From DOZZ01 sp963792655 (lineage in GTDB: Bacteria; Acidobacteriota; Terriglobia; Bryobacterales; Bryobacteraceae), in assembly GCA_963792655.1 (NCBI GenBank), contig CAWBWU010000001.1:496001-560000 (forward strand): 64,000 nt of DNA, read 5' to 3'. This document shows positions 56,513 to 64,000 of the stretch, one piece after another. Both the position numbers and the translations under genes were made by a program. Every line of letters begins with the position of its first letter. The stretch's first letter is position 1. The notes under the pieces were generated by a model. The model had not been told where the DNA came from, made no database searches, and worked only from the letters and a program-made list of their open reading frames with translations.

Positions 56513-57148
56513 TTATCGCATTCGCTTCCGGCGGGGCTTCGCTTTGGCAGGCGCCGATTGAATAGCGAACGCGCGCCAGAACGCGTTGACGACGCCCTCG
56601 GCCAAGTCTTCTTTGAAAGGCGCGGCATCGCGGAAGATATGACGGTACATCATTGGACCCACCAGCAGCGCCACGCCAAGTTGTTTATCCAGATCAGCCG
56701 GAAATTGGCCCGCTGCAATGCCGCGGCCCATCAACTCAAAGACCTGGGTGCGCATGGGGCCGGTGAGGTGCGTCCTCCACTTCTTGCCAAACTCCTGATC
56801 GCGCGCTGCGTATGCCACAACATGCGGCATCAGGCGGTCGCGCGCGTCCAGAAATTCTTCCGGCGGCTTATGGTTCAGAAAATCGATCAGGTCTTGGCGG
56901 AGATCGCCGCTATCAAACACCGGCCGCTCGCGATCGAGGCCATGCACTCTGCTCAACGCTTCGAGCGCGAGCGCACTCTTGTCGGGCCAGTGTTTGTAAA
57001 CGGTGGCCTTGCTGACGCCCGAGAGCGCGGCGATGGCGTCGATACTGGCGCCATCAATGCCGCGCTCACAAAACAACTTGATCGTCGCATCCAGAACCTG
57101 GTCGTGAGCCCGAAGACTGCGCGGCCGCTGGAGTCGTGCAGGCGTCAA
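56513..57148 (-). CDS. TetR family repressor of the adjacent ABC-2 exporter
   Basis: About 211 aa. The N-terminal helix-turn-helix is VLDATIKLFCERGIDGASID AIAALSGVSKATVYKHWPDK. I place the start at TTG 57148, which overlaps the permease stop (TTGA) and gives MTPARLQRPRSLRAHDQV. It is the third gene of the exporter operon. The palindrome in the operon promoter (58701-58718) is the natural binding site, so the operon is probably self-repressed and induced by the exported compound. Confidence 0.88.
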   Translation of the reverse strand: MTPARLQRPRSLRAHDQVLDATIKLFCERGIDGASIDAIAALSGVSKATVYKHWPDKSALALEALSRVHGLDRERPVFDSGDLRQDLIDFLNHKPPEEFLDARDRLMPHVVAYAARDQEFGKKWRTHLTGPMRTQVFELMGRGIAAGQFPADLDKQLGVALLVGPMMYRHIFRDAAPFKEDLAEGVVNAFWRAFAIQSAPAKAKPRRKRMR

Positions 57149-57892
57149 ATCTGGATCCGGGAGAAGCACCTCGTGCTGAGAGCGAGGAACAGACACGCCA
57201 CCACGCACAGCACGATGAAGTCCAGCCCGGGGCCGAAATGCGAAAGCCCCGACAGTGAGCCGCGCACGCCGTCAATGCCGTACGAAAGCGGATCGGCGCT
57301 GGTTAGAACGCCAAGCGCTTTCGGCAGGTTCGTCAGCGGGAACAGCGCGCCCGAGAGGAAGAAGATCGGCATCACCAGGAAGTTCATGATCAGTTGGAAC
57401 CCCTGCATGTCTTTCAACACCGACCCGATTGCCGTTCCCAATCCGCCGAACACGATGGCGATCATCAACATGAATCCGAGTGCGATCGGCACCGCGCTCC
57501 AATGCACAGGACGAAAGCCCGCGATCATGCAGATGATCATCACCAGCGTGCCTTGAATCGCGGCGACGGTTGCGCCGCCCAAGTGTGCGCCCAACCATGA
57601 TCTGCATGCGCGGCACAGGAGCCACCAGCGTCTCTTTCAGGAAGCCGAACTGCCGGTCCCAGAGCAAACCAATGCCCGAGAAGATCGACGAGAACAGAAT
57701 GCTCATGCCAATCACGCCCGGCGCGATGAACTGCAGATAGCTGCCGCTGCCTGCCTTCTGAAACACGGGGCTGAACCCGAAGCCGAGGATCAACAGGTAC
57801 AGCACGGGCTGCCCCAGGGAAACGACAATCTGCACGGGCGAGCGGCTATACCGCTTCAACTCCCGCAACCACATGGCGTAAATCGCTGACAT
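57145..57892 (-). CDS. ABC-2 type transporter permease (one frameshift)
   Basis: About 249 aa, six membrane helices. Start MSAIYAMWLRELKRYSRSPV QIVVSLGQPVLYLLILGFGF; the middle GSYLQFIAPGVIGMSILFSS, IGLLWDRQFGFLKETLVAPV PR is diagnostic of DrrB/NodJ-type ABC-2 permeases. The frame breaks near 57585 (GGGCGG for GGCGG); the corrected join is GRTLGGATVAAIQGTLVMII. Works with the ATPase at 57894. Confidence 0.9.
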
Positions 57893-57893
57893 G

Positions 57894-58679
57894 TTATCTC
57901 CTCCACGCTTTCACGAACTGCCGCATCTGATCAGCCGACGACGCGCTCTCATCGCGGATCGCTGTGCCGGTGAGAGCCAGGAACGCTTGTTCCAGACTTT
58001 CCGTGTTGGTCTGCTGCTTCAACTCCGCCGGCGTACCCTGGGCCACGATCTTGCCGTGATCAATAACGGCAATGCGCTGCGCCACGCGATCCGCTTCATC
58101 CATGTAATGGGTGGTCAGGAACACGGTGGTGCCTTCGGTCTGGTTGAGGTTCTTCACATGGCTCCAAAGCTGATTGCGGCTTTGCGGATCGAGCCCCAGC
58201 GTCGGCTCGTCAAGGAACAGAATCTTCGGCGTATGCAGAAAGCCGCGCGCAATTTCGAGCCGCCTCTTCATGCCGCCCGAAAACGTCTTGGCGAGTTTAT
58301 CCTTCTTGTCCCACAGCTCGAAAATGGTGAGCAGCCGCTCGATGCGCTCCACGCGCACCTTGCGCGGCACATGGTACAGAATGCCGTGGATGTCCATGTT
58401 CTCGTACGCGGATAACTCCGCATCGAGACTGGGATCCTGAAACACAATGCCGAAGCGCTGCCGGACTTGGGTGTGGTGCTTGGCGATGTCCAACCCGTCG
58501 ATCCACAACGATCCGCTGGTCGGCTTCAGCAGCGTTGTCAACATCTTGATCGTCGTAGTCTTGCCAGCGCCGTTCGGGCCCAGGAAGGCGAAAATTTCGC
58601 CAGGTTGCACTTCGAAGGAAACATGGTCGACCGCTTTGAAGTCGCCGTAATTTTTGACCAGGTCCTGAACACGGATCAT
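57894..58679 (-). CDS. ABC transporter ATP-binding protein (DrrA/NodI-like)
   Basis: 261 aa. Walker A GPNGAGKTTT, Q-loop FGIVFQDPSLDAELSAYENM, signature TFSGGMKRRLEIARG, Walker B ILFLDEPTLGLDPQSRNQLW, H-loop TVFLTTHYMDEADRVAQRIA. Single nucleotide-binding domain, so it dimerises with the six-helix permease. The first gene of the exporter operon, under the promoter at 58698-58727. Confidence 0.94.
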   Translation of the reverse strand: MIRVQDLVKNYGDFKAVDHVSFEVQPGEIFAFLGPNGAGKTTTIKMLTTLLKPTSGSLWIDGLDIAKHHTQVRQRFGIVFQDPSLDAELSAYENMDIHGILYHVPRKVRVERIERLLTIFELWDKKDKLAKTFSGGMKRRLEIARGFLHTPKILFLDEPTLGLDPQSRNQLWSHVKNLNQTEGTTVFLTTHYMDEADRVAQRIAVIDHGKIVAQGTPAELKQQTNTESLEQAFLALTGTAIRDESASSADQMRQFVKAWRR

Positions 58680-58697
58680 ACTTAACCTCAGGTGACA

Positions 58698-58727
58698 ATA
58701 CTAAACGGTTCAGTTTAGATTTGTAAA
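58698..58727 (-). promoter_or_regulatory. Promoter of the ABC-2 exporter operon with overlapping TetR operator
   Basis: On the minus strand: -35 TTTACA (58727-58722), 18 bases, -10 TAGTAT (58703-58698). Between and over these lies the palindrome CTAAACGGTTCAGTTTAG (58701-58718), whose arms CTAAAC/GTTTAG are perfect. The site covers the spacer and part of the -10 box, the classic place for a TetR repressor. Confidence 0.8.
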
Positions 58728-59076
58728 GGACGAATGTGAAATATGTGGATCTTCCATCAACAGGCACTGCCGGACCAGGAAGAGCCCAAGGGAGGCGGGA
58801 TTGATCGGAAACCGCGATGGCAACAGGGCTTGTGACCGACTCTCCGGCGCGACCGGCCTGGGCGCGTACGCGGTGTGCCGTCTCAACTTCCAAGTAGCGG
58901 TACGTTCTCCGGACAGAGTGGGTGTGACCAGAGCCAATGTACGATATTCCGAAAATGCGTCAAGTGGATCAACTGGACGGTAAACACTTCGCCGTCAGGG
59001 AGGACCAGAGGGTAATCTCGAACACGAGATTCCGGGCATCTGCGATCAGAGCCTGTAGAAGCCAGCCAGGAGCAGG
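58728..59076. other. Intergenic stretch without a recognised gene
   Basis: About 350 bases between the exporter promoter and the SDR gene end. Short open frames exist on both strands but show no ribosome site, signal or known motif. AGCCTG...CAGGCT near 59049-59078 can form a weak hairpin beside the SDR stop. Confidence 0.6.
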
Positions 59077-59928
59077 CTATGCCTTACGGGCGTCCAGCCC
59101 GAAGTCCCGCTGCACCGCGTCGTACCAGGCGTCGTCGCTTAAAGCATTCCAGTCGACCCACTGCTCGTCAGTCATCGACGCTCTCCAGCCGACGAACGGA
59201 GCTGCATTCGGACCGGGCATGTGACGCAATTGCCAGGTGCCGCTCTCAATAACGTGGCGGATCGCAGTCGCGGAGGCATCGGGAGATATCGGATTCGCCA
59301 GCGACGCGCGGAAAAGGCCGGAAAATCGGTTCACCTGAGGATAGATCGATTGTGGTCCTTTGCTGATATCGCGGGCCATGCGCGTATCCTGAATACCCGG
59401 CTGGATGAGAGCAACTCTGACATTGAAAGGCTTCACTTCCCCAGCGAGCGCTTCACTGAACGCTTCCAGTGCGAACTTAGACGCGGAGTAGGCGCTCAAT
59501 GGAGAATTCGCAATTCTGCCTGAGATCGATGAGACGTTCACAATGCAGCCGGATCGGCGTTCACGCATCTGAGGAAGCACCGCTTTGATGCAGCGCACCG
59601 CGCCGAAGCAGTTTGTGTTCATGACGGCGATCATGGATGACATCGGCAATTCCTCGACCGATCCATGGATCTCAATTCCTGCATTGTTCACCAGCACGTC
59701 GATGGGTTCTGCAATCGCCTTGAAGCACGCGCTCACGGATTCATCAGAATCGACGTCCATCGGTAAGACCTTGATCGGCACTTTCTCGCTTGCGGCGGTC
59801 TCTTCAAGTTGCGGCGCTCTCTCGGGATGGCGCATTGTGGCAAGAACCTGGTGCCCTGCCCGAGCGAGCTCAAGCGCAGTTGCAAAACCGATTCCCGAAC
59901 TACAGCCGGTCACAAGAACAGTAGACAT
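59077..59928 (-). CDS. SDR-family oxidoreductase
   Basis: 283 aa from MSTVLVTGCSSGIGFATALE. The NAD(P) motif TGCSSGIG, IDVLVNNAGIEIHGSVEELP (NNAG), catalytic Ser in IVNVSSISGRIANSPLSAYS and YSASK. Classical SDR resembling the retinol/17-beta-hydroxysteroid dehydrogenase-like group; the substrate is unknown. Standing alone between two non-coding stretches. Confidence 0.92.
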   Translation of the reverse strand: MSTVLVTGCSSGIGFATALELARAGHQVLATMRHPERAPQLEETAASEKVPIKVLPMDVDSDESVSACFKAIAEPIDVLVNNAGIEIHGSVEELPMSSMIAVMNTNCFGAVRCIKAVLPQMRERRSGCIVNVSSISGRIANSPLSAYSASKFALEAFSEALAGEVKPFNVRVALIQPGIQDTRMARDISKGPQSIYPQVNRFSGLFRASLANPISPDASATAIRHVIESGTWQLRHMPGPNAAPFVGWRASMTDEQWVDWNALSDDAWYDAVQRDFGLDARKA

Positions 59929-60429
59929 GAAGACCAACCTTAGCAAAGAGACGAAGCGCAGCGTTGGGCTTTACTACGTTCCAAAACGGACGCGCCTGTC
60001 GACCTGATCGATCTCGGGAGGCAGCCGGAGAAAGACTGCCAGCGGCTATCGACGGAGTCGCCGTCCCTCCGCCAGGAACGGAATCACCGCCTCTATGGAA
60101 CGTTGGCAGGAACTGTGTGGCGTCCTGGCGCCGACTGGCACGAATCGCGGAAAACACCGCCTCATTCTCATCGACTCTCGGCGGAATCGCTGAAACCCAG
60201 CAGTAGATTGCCGGGCTGCCCGTGGACCACGCCAATGAAGCCGGATTCAACGTACAACATGCTATTTGCAATGACCGGAAGTCAAACTCCGCCCTTCGCC
60301 GTTGATCGGTACGGTTACACTCCCGGAATGCTTGAACAACGAGGCGGTTTCCATTTTTTAGCTTATCCCCGGCATCTCACGCGTGATGGTCGGATAAGCG
60401 CACCGCACGCTCGCCACATCCCGTTTTCT
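59929..60429. other. Intergenic stretch without a recognised gene
   Basis: About 500 bases. Several short open frames occur on both strands (the longest on the minus strand from about 60271), but their predicted proteins are Arg/Pro/Ser-rich and lack motifs or ribosome sites. GGCAG...CTGCC near 60020-60040 is a small hairpin. It may hold decayed sequence; I can support no feature. Confidence 0.6.
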
Positions 60430-60945
60430 TCAAGCTTCTTTCAGGAACTCGGTGCGATATTCGGGTGCTAAGGCCTCAGCCTTTTTTCTTAGGGCAGCTT
60501 GTGCGGCCGGGTCGAGTTCGGGCGGTGGCGTCGTTCTGGTGGCAACGGGAATGCCAACCTCCAGGAAAAATTCTTCCTGTCCGGCTGGCGAGCAGATACA
60601 TAACAGCCGTGCCGGTCGATCCGATTGATTGCGGAACTGGTGCGGCGCGTTCGCCGGAATGTTGACAGCTTGTCCGGCGCGAACGGTCGAACTTACGCCG
60701 CGGAATGTTGTCTCGATTTCACCTTCGAGCACCGTGAACGATTCTTCAAAGTCGTGCCGATGGGGAGGTGGCCCACCGCCGGGTGGAACATGCATGTCGA
60801 TCAGCGTGTAACGGCCCGCTGTTTCTTTTCCTGTCAGGAGAATGGTGTAAGTGTCTCCCGCTAACCCGATATGCGGCTGCTTTGGCGCGTCAGTTTCTGC
60901 AACGGTGAGGTTGCGCTGAAGATCATCCGGTGGAATGCTGTTCAT
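60430..60945 (-). CDS. Cupin-domain protein
   Basis: 171 aa from MNSIPPDDLQRNLTVAETDA. A single cupin barrel: YTLIDMHVPPGGGPPPHRHD FEESFTVLEGEIETTFRG (motif 1 with HRH and the downstream Glu) and AVNIPANAPHQFRNQSDRPA RLLCICSP (motif 2). C-terminal helical tail. Metal binding is likely; function cannot be given. The frame is open further upstream without a better start. Confidence 0.85.
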   Translation of the reverse strand: MNSIPPDDLQRNLTVAETDAPKQPHIGLAGDTYTILLTGKETAGRYTLIDMHVPPGGGPPPHRHDFEESFTVLEGEIETTFRGVSSTVRAGQAVNIPANAPHQFRNQSDRPARLLCICSPAGQEEFFLEVGIPVATRTTPPPELDPAAQAALRKKAEALAPEYRTEFLKEA

Positions 60946-61007
60946 GACATATTCTCTCCACTTGATCTTAAAGAACGTTTCCGATTCACCCAAACTGACC
61001 CACCACC

Positions 61008-61241
61008 TTCGCCCGCGCACACTGTCCTCATGCGTATAGCTGTTTTCATTCTCTTATTCGCGTTGCCCTTGCTCTTCTCTTTGTCGGGCGCAGTGGGCTG
61101 AACAGTATATGTGCGGGTTACTTCTTCAGCGCTGGGCAGGGCGGCGCGGTCGATGCGAATCTGAATCGCTGGAAGGGCCAGTTCCAATCGTCGTTGGGCG
61201 GGGTGGGTCAGGCGGGAGTTGATACGACTCTTGGTGCGTTT
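61008..61241 (+). pseudogene. Scrambled, partly inverted copy of the gene at 63248
   Basis: Three blocks match the intact gene at 63228-63500. Block 1 (61010-61035: upstream sequence, ATG and first codons) matches 63228-63252 in direct orientation. Block 2 (about 61069-61110) matches the reverse complement of 63372-63413; read backwards it encodes TVQPTAPDKEKS, as in the paralog's VQPTAPDKEKSE. Block 3 (61116-61193) again matches in direct orientation (61131-61193 to 63435-63497; GQGGAVDANLNRWKGQFQSS). About 85 bases between ATG and block 2 are lost. The frame opened by ATG 61030 stops after 23 codons, so no protein like the paralog can be made. Confidence 0.82.
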
Positions 61242-62608
61242 CTATTCAACCGCGATGGTCGCCATACTCTCATGCCAGGAATAGCTGGGCGTCCATTCCG
61301 GACCGTAGATCCCGAAGTTAAGGGTGTACTTTCCGGGCTTTTTGGGCGTCCAGGTGAAGTCGTATCTCCTGGACTCACCCGGTAGAAAGTTCTGGTCGGT
61401 CCGGCTCGACTTGTAGACGGCCTTATTTGATTCGTCCCAAATCTCCAACTCGATCACACTGTCCGGGGCCGACCGCGCTGTGCTCCGTGCCATGATGCTG
61501 ATCGTTCCCTGCTTTCCTAGGGAGAACGCTGCCGATGCCGAAGTGGCAGAACTGGAGAACTCGGGAGCGGCAAGTTCAGGCGAATAGAATCCAGCTATCT
61601 TGAGAGCGAGCTGCTCGACCGGAGCGCTGCCCACGTTGGTCAGCAATATGACGCTCAAGTGTTGCCCTTCAAAACGCTCCCAGTCTGATCGGAACCCAGG
61701 GTACTGGCCGTCGTGATGGACCCGTCTCCTGCCCGAGATACGAACCTACATGCCAGCCAAAGCCATACGCGGCCGTTGTGCCGTCTGATAGCGGTACTGG
61801 CGTCTTCATGGCTGTCCGTCCGGCATCGTCCAGGGCACTAGGCGAATTCAGGAAAGCATCCAGTTTTGCCAAATCCAAAGATGTGGAGACAAACGCACCG
61901 CTCGGCCGCATTGCAATCCAGTCTTCCGCATTTGACAGACCGGTCTGATTGCTTTCATATCCGCGGGCACGGTTCGGAATGATCGCCGATACCGAAGTCA
62001 GCCGTGTGGAGGTCATACCGGCCGGCTCAAAGATCTGTTTTGCGATGAAGTCGTTCCATGGCACTCCCGCGGCCTTGCTGATGATCTCGGCCAACACAAA
62101 ATATCCGACGTTGGAGTAAAGCCATCTCTCGCCCGGCTTGAATTGGAGAGGCATGGCATAGGCTGCTTCAATCACAGCGGATGGGGCTTGTTCTGTGTAG
62201 GGATGGTAGTCGATTGGATCACGCGCGATTCCCGAGGTGTGCGTAAGTAGATGCCGAACAGTGATGTTCTGCCACGCTGACGGCGCGCCGCTCAAAAAGT
62301 GAGCCACGGTGTCGTTCAGACTCAACTTGCCTTGGCGGGCCAACAGCATCACAGCCGTGGCAATCATCGGCTTGCTCAGCGAAGCAACTTTGTAAACAGT
62401 CTCTGGAGTTGCGGGTGTCGCCGTTTCAACGTTCGACTGACCGTATCCAGCAGACTTGACTAACCGCCCATTCCTGACTACGGCAAGGGACAAGCCTGGA
62501 ATGTGAGACTTCGTCATTTCCGCCTTGACGTAGTCGTCCGTAACATCCGGCCACAGGGGGCGTGATGGCGCAGGACACTATGAAGAGTAAGGGTAGAGTG
62601 CGCGGCAT
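61242..62608 (-). CDS. Serine hydrolase, class C beta-lactamase family (two frameshifts)
   Basis: About 450 aa in three frame pieces. Piece 1 MPRTLPLLFIVSCAITPP is a signal peptide; a break near 62560 leads to LWPDVTDDYVKAEMTKSHIP, GLSLAVVRNGRLVKSAGYGQ. The active-site SxxK is SLSK in VYKVASLSKPMIATAVMLL, and YSN is in GERWLYSNVGYFVLAEIIS. A second break near 61728 joins YGFGWHVGSYLG to RRRVHHDGQYPGFRSDWERF, then LSVILLTNVGSAPVEQLALK and a C-terminal Ig-like domain with GKYTLNFGIYGPEW. Likely a periplasmic peptidase or esterase rather than a true beta-lactamase. Confidence 0.85.
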
Positions 62609-62760
62609 CGGTCGCATAGAAAGATTTCTCAGCGCGTTCGGCTTCGAGGGATGGATACTGCCGGGCCAGCAAAAGGTTACTGTTTGGCCTCCGCGGTCAT
62701 CATCCTGGTGGTCCCGAAGCGGACGTTCGCGACCAGATTGCGAGACGTCGAATTTGGGCC

Positions 62761-63171
62761 CTAGCGCGCCACAATAAGTGCGGCCACCAGCGGTACGAGC
62801 AATAACAGTGTGAAAAGCGCAGGCACCGGAAAAATAAACCGCCAGGCGATAATCCCACTGGCGAGTTGAGCCAGGACGAAAACCCAGATCATCGGACGCA
62901 CGCTCGGCGCATCCGTGCGGGCAAGAGTCGCCATCTGCCAAAGCAGTATTGATTGCAGGAGCATCGCTACGGTTATCGACCAGCCAAAGCCCATGAAGAA
63001 GTCCAGATAAGACCGGTTTGCACCCATCGCATCAAAACGGACATCCGTCATAGCCTTCAATACGGCATTCTCGCCCATGGGCGACCATTTCTTGAACCCA
63101 CCCATGGTGTGCCCAGCGGTGAAGAGCAACGAAATAATCGCTGCGATACGAAGAAGTACTGTTGTATTCAT
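62761..63171 (-). CDS. Four-helix membrane protein, possibly LIC_13387 family
   Basis: 136 aa. Four membrane segments: LLRIAAIISLLFTAGHTMGG, YLDFFMGFGWSITVAMLLQS, PMIWVFVLAQLASGIIAWRF, VPALFTLLLLVPLVAALIVA. The conserved-looking GHTMGGFKKWSPMGEN, MTDVRFDAMGANRSYLDFFM GFG resembles a small family of unknown role (I recall LIC_13387, unchecked). Intact, divergent from 63248. The 152 bases between it and the serine hydrolase start hold nothing clear. Confidence 0.8.
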   Translation of the reverse strand: MNTTVLLRIAAIISLLFTAGHTMGGFKKWSPMGENAVLKAMTDVRFDAMGANRSYLDFFMGFGWSITVAMLLQSILLWQMATLARTDAPSVRPMIWVFVLAQLASGIIAWRFIFPVPALFTLLLLVPLVAALIVAR

Positions 63172-63247
63172 CTTGATTTTGCATTATTGTAACCGCCGCT
63201 CTCCGGTCGACGGGATATGAAATCCCTCGCCCGCGTACACTGGCCTC

Positions 63248-63763
63248 ATGCGCACCGCCGTTCTTTTTTTTCTATTCGCCTCGTCCCTTGCCGCCGAATC
63301 CGTTGCCGGCCTGCATTGGACCGCTCCTGCTGGTTGGGCCAATCAGGGTAGCCGTCCCATGCGCGCGGCTACTTATATGGTTCAACCCACAGCGCCCGAC
63401 AAAGAGAAGAGCGAGTGCGCGGTTTACTTTTTCGGTGCGGGGCAGGGCGGCACGGTTGATGCGAATCTGAATCGCTGGAAGGGCCAGTTTCAATCGTCGA
63501 TGGAGCATCCCGCGGCGGCTGTCGTTCGCCATCGCACCGTGCATGGGTTAACGGTGACCACGATCGATACTTCAGGACAATACTCCGGTATGGGTGGCCC
63601 GAACGGCGCACCGTCGTCGCCGATGGCGAACTACCGGCTGCTCGGCGCAATCATCGAAGGGCCTTCGGGCAACGTGTTCATCAAGTTCACAGGTCCGGCG
63701 AAGACGATGGCAGCAAACGCCGGCAAGTTCGAAACACTGCTCAATTCGTTCGCGAAAGATTAG
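63248..63763 (+). CDS. Small secreted protein of unknown function (intact copy)
   Basis: 171 aa. Signal peptide MRTAVLFFLFASSLAAESVA, then LHWTAPAGWANQGSRPMRAA TYMVQPTAPDKEKSECAVYF FGAGQGGTVDANLNRWKGQF and a C-terminal GPSGNVFIKFTGPAKTMAAN AGKFETLLNSF. The last part resembles the end of PsbP/Mog1-like folds that bind other proteins, but this is only a shape argument. A damaged copy lies at 61008-61241. It overlaps the acylase gene end by four bases in the convergent direction. Confidence 0.85.
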   Translation: MRTAVLFFLFASSLAAESVAGLHWTAPAGWANQGSRPMRAATYMVQPTAPDKEKSECAVYFFGAGQGGTVDANLNRWKGQFQSSMEHPAAAVVRHRTVHGLTVTTIDTSGQYSGMGGPNGAPSSPMANYRLLGAIIEGPSGNVFIKFTGPAKTMAANAGKFETLLNSFAKD

Positions 63764-64000
63764 CTGCCGGGACGGTAGCGCCGCTCCGTGTGCCCTTTCA
63801 GTTGTGCAGGGTAGAAGTACACTTCGCGCAAATCGCCCGTGCTGTAGCGCCGCGCCTGATCGTTGAAGTGCGTCGAGCCCGCGTGGCCACTCTCTCCGCC
63901 GGCCGTTACTGCGAGCGCGTGCACCTGATCGCCGAATTCAACGACCGCGACAAAGCTGTTGCCGCTGGTGCCGTACCATTTCTTCGTGCCCGGATACGGC
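63760..64000 (-). CDS. Penicillin acylase family protein, C-terminal end only
   Basis: About 80 codons ending at TAA (63760-63762): PYPGTKKWYGTSGNSFVAVV EFGDQVHALAVTAGGESGHA GSTHFNDQARRYSTGDLREV YFYPAQLKGHTERRYRPGS. The GNSFVAVVEFG, AGGESGH...HFNDQA and REVYFYPAQLKGHTERRYRPG stretches are typical for the beta-subunit end of Ntn-hydrolase acylases of the PvdQ/penicillin amidase type. The gene runs off the right edge. Confidence 0.85.
   Translation of the reverse strand, partial: PYPGTKKWYGTSGNSFVAVVEFGDQVHALAVTAGGESGHAGSTHFNDQARRYSTGDLREVYFYPAQLKGHTERRYRPGS

Noticed and set aside
58710..58937. Minus-strand frame of 75 codons next to the exporter promoter
   Set aside because: It overlaps the promoter/operator and shows no motif.
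59900..60271. Minus-strand frame of 123 codons as a gene
   Set aside because: No ribosome site, Arg/Ser/Pro-rich chance composition, and overlap with the SDR start region.

Overview
The window looks like a chromosomal piece of an Acidobacteriota genome, most likely from the Bryobacterales/Solibacter group. This is an inference from content: a complete alternative complex III (Act) operon fused to a caa3 oxidase operon, a CRTAC1-type FG-GAP protein next to a multiheme cytochrome, many Tat-type secreted enzymes, GH31/GH92 glycosidases, a REP-associated transposase and a Gram-negative flagellum with P- and L-rings. I see no tRNA, rRNA or CRISPR array.

Layout. 1-1265: the end of a secreted protein and a glycosylasparaginase. 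1428-13987: one long respiratory operon, actA-actB-actC-actD-actE-actF, a small membrane protein, a SCO copper chaperone, and coxB-coxA-coxC-coxD. It encodes a quinol:electron acceptor oxidoreductase plus a cytochrome c oxidase with a fused cytochrome domain. 13993-14527: a REP pair next to its RAYT transposase. 14548-40831: a flagellar supercluster with a lytic transglycosylase, flaG, fliS, the leftward rod/ring operon (flgF, an unknown gene, flgG, flgA, flgH, flgI, flgJ), the rightward operon fliK-flgD-flgE-fliN-fliO-fliP-fliQ-fliR-flhB-flhA-flhF-fliA-fliN-like, an opposing sigma-54 activator, then flgM-flgN?-flgK-flgL-fliM-fliW-csrA and a very large flagellin. Four sites match the sigma-28 (FliA) consensus: before flaG, fliS, flgM and the flagellin gene. 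The flagellin leader carries several GGA motifs, as expected for control by CsrA and FliW.

40940-64000: accessory metabolism. It holds a multiheme cytochrome with a CRTAC1 protein, an iodotyrosine deiodinase-like flavoprotein, GH31 and GH92 glycosidases, a Tat-exported TIM-barrel protein, a small secreted protein with a textbook terminator, an MDR oxidoreductase, exonuclease III, a Dyp-type peroxidase with an unknown partner, a D-threonine aldolase-like enzyme, a self-contained TetR/ABC-2 exporter operon with a visible operator, an SDR, a cupin, a serine hydrolase, and the end of a penicillin acylase-type protein. At 61.0 kb there is a scrambled, partly inverted copy of the gene at 63248.

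Quality warning. Many otherwise well-conserved genes carry one-base frameshifts, roughly forty in all. Most are expansions of short homopolymers. They cluster in the respiratory operon and around fliP-flhB, while flhA, the flagellin gene and both glycosidases are clean. This pattern suggests local consensus errors more than pseudogene formation. I give such genes as one feature across all their pieces.
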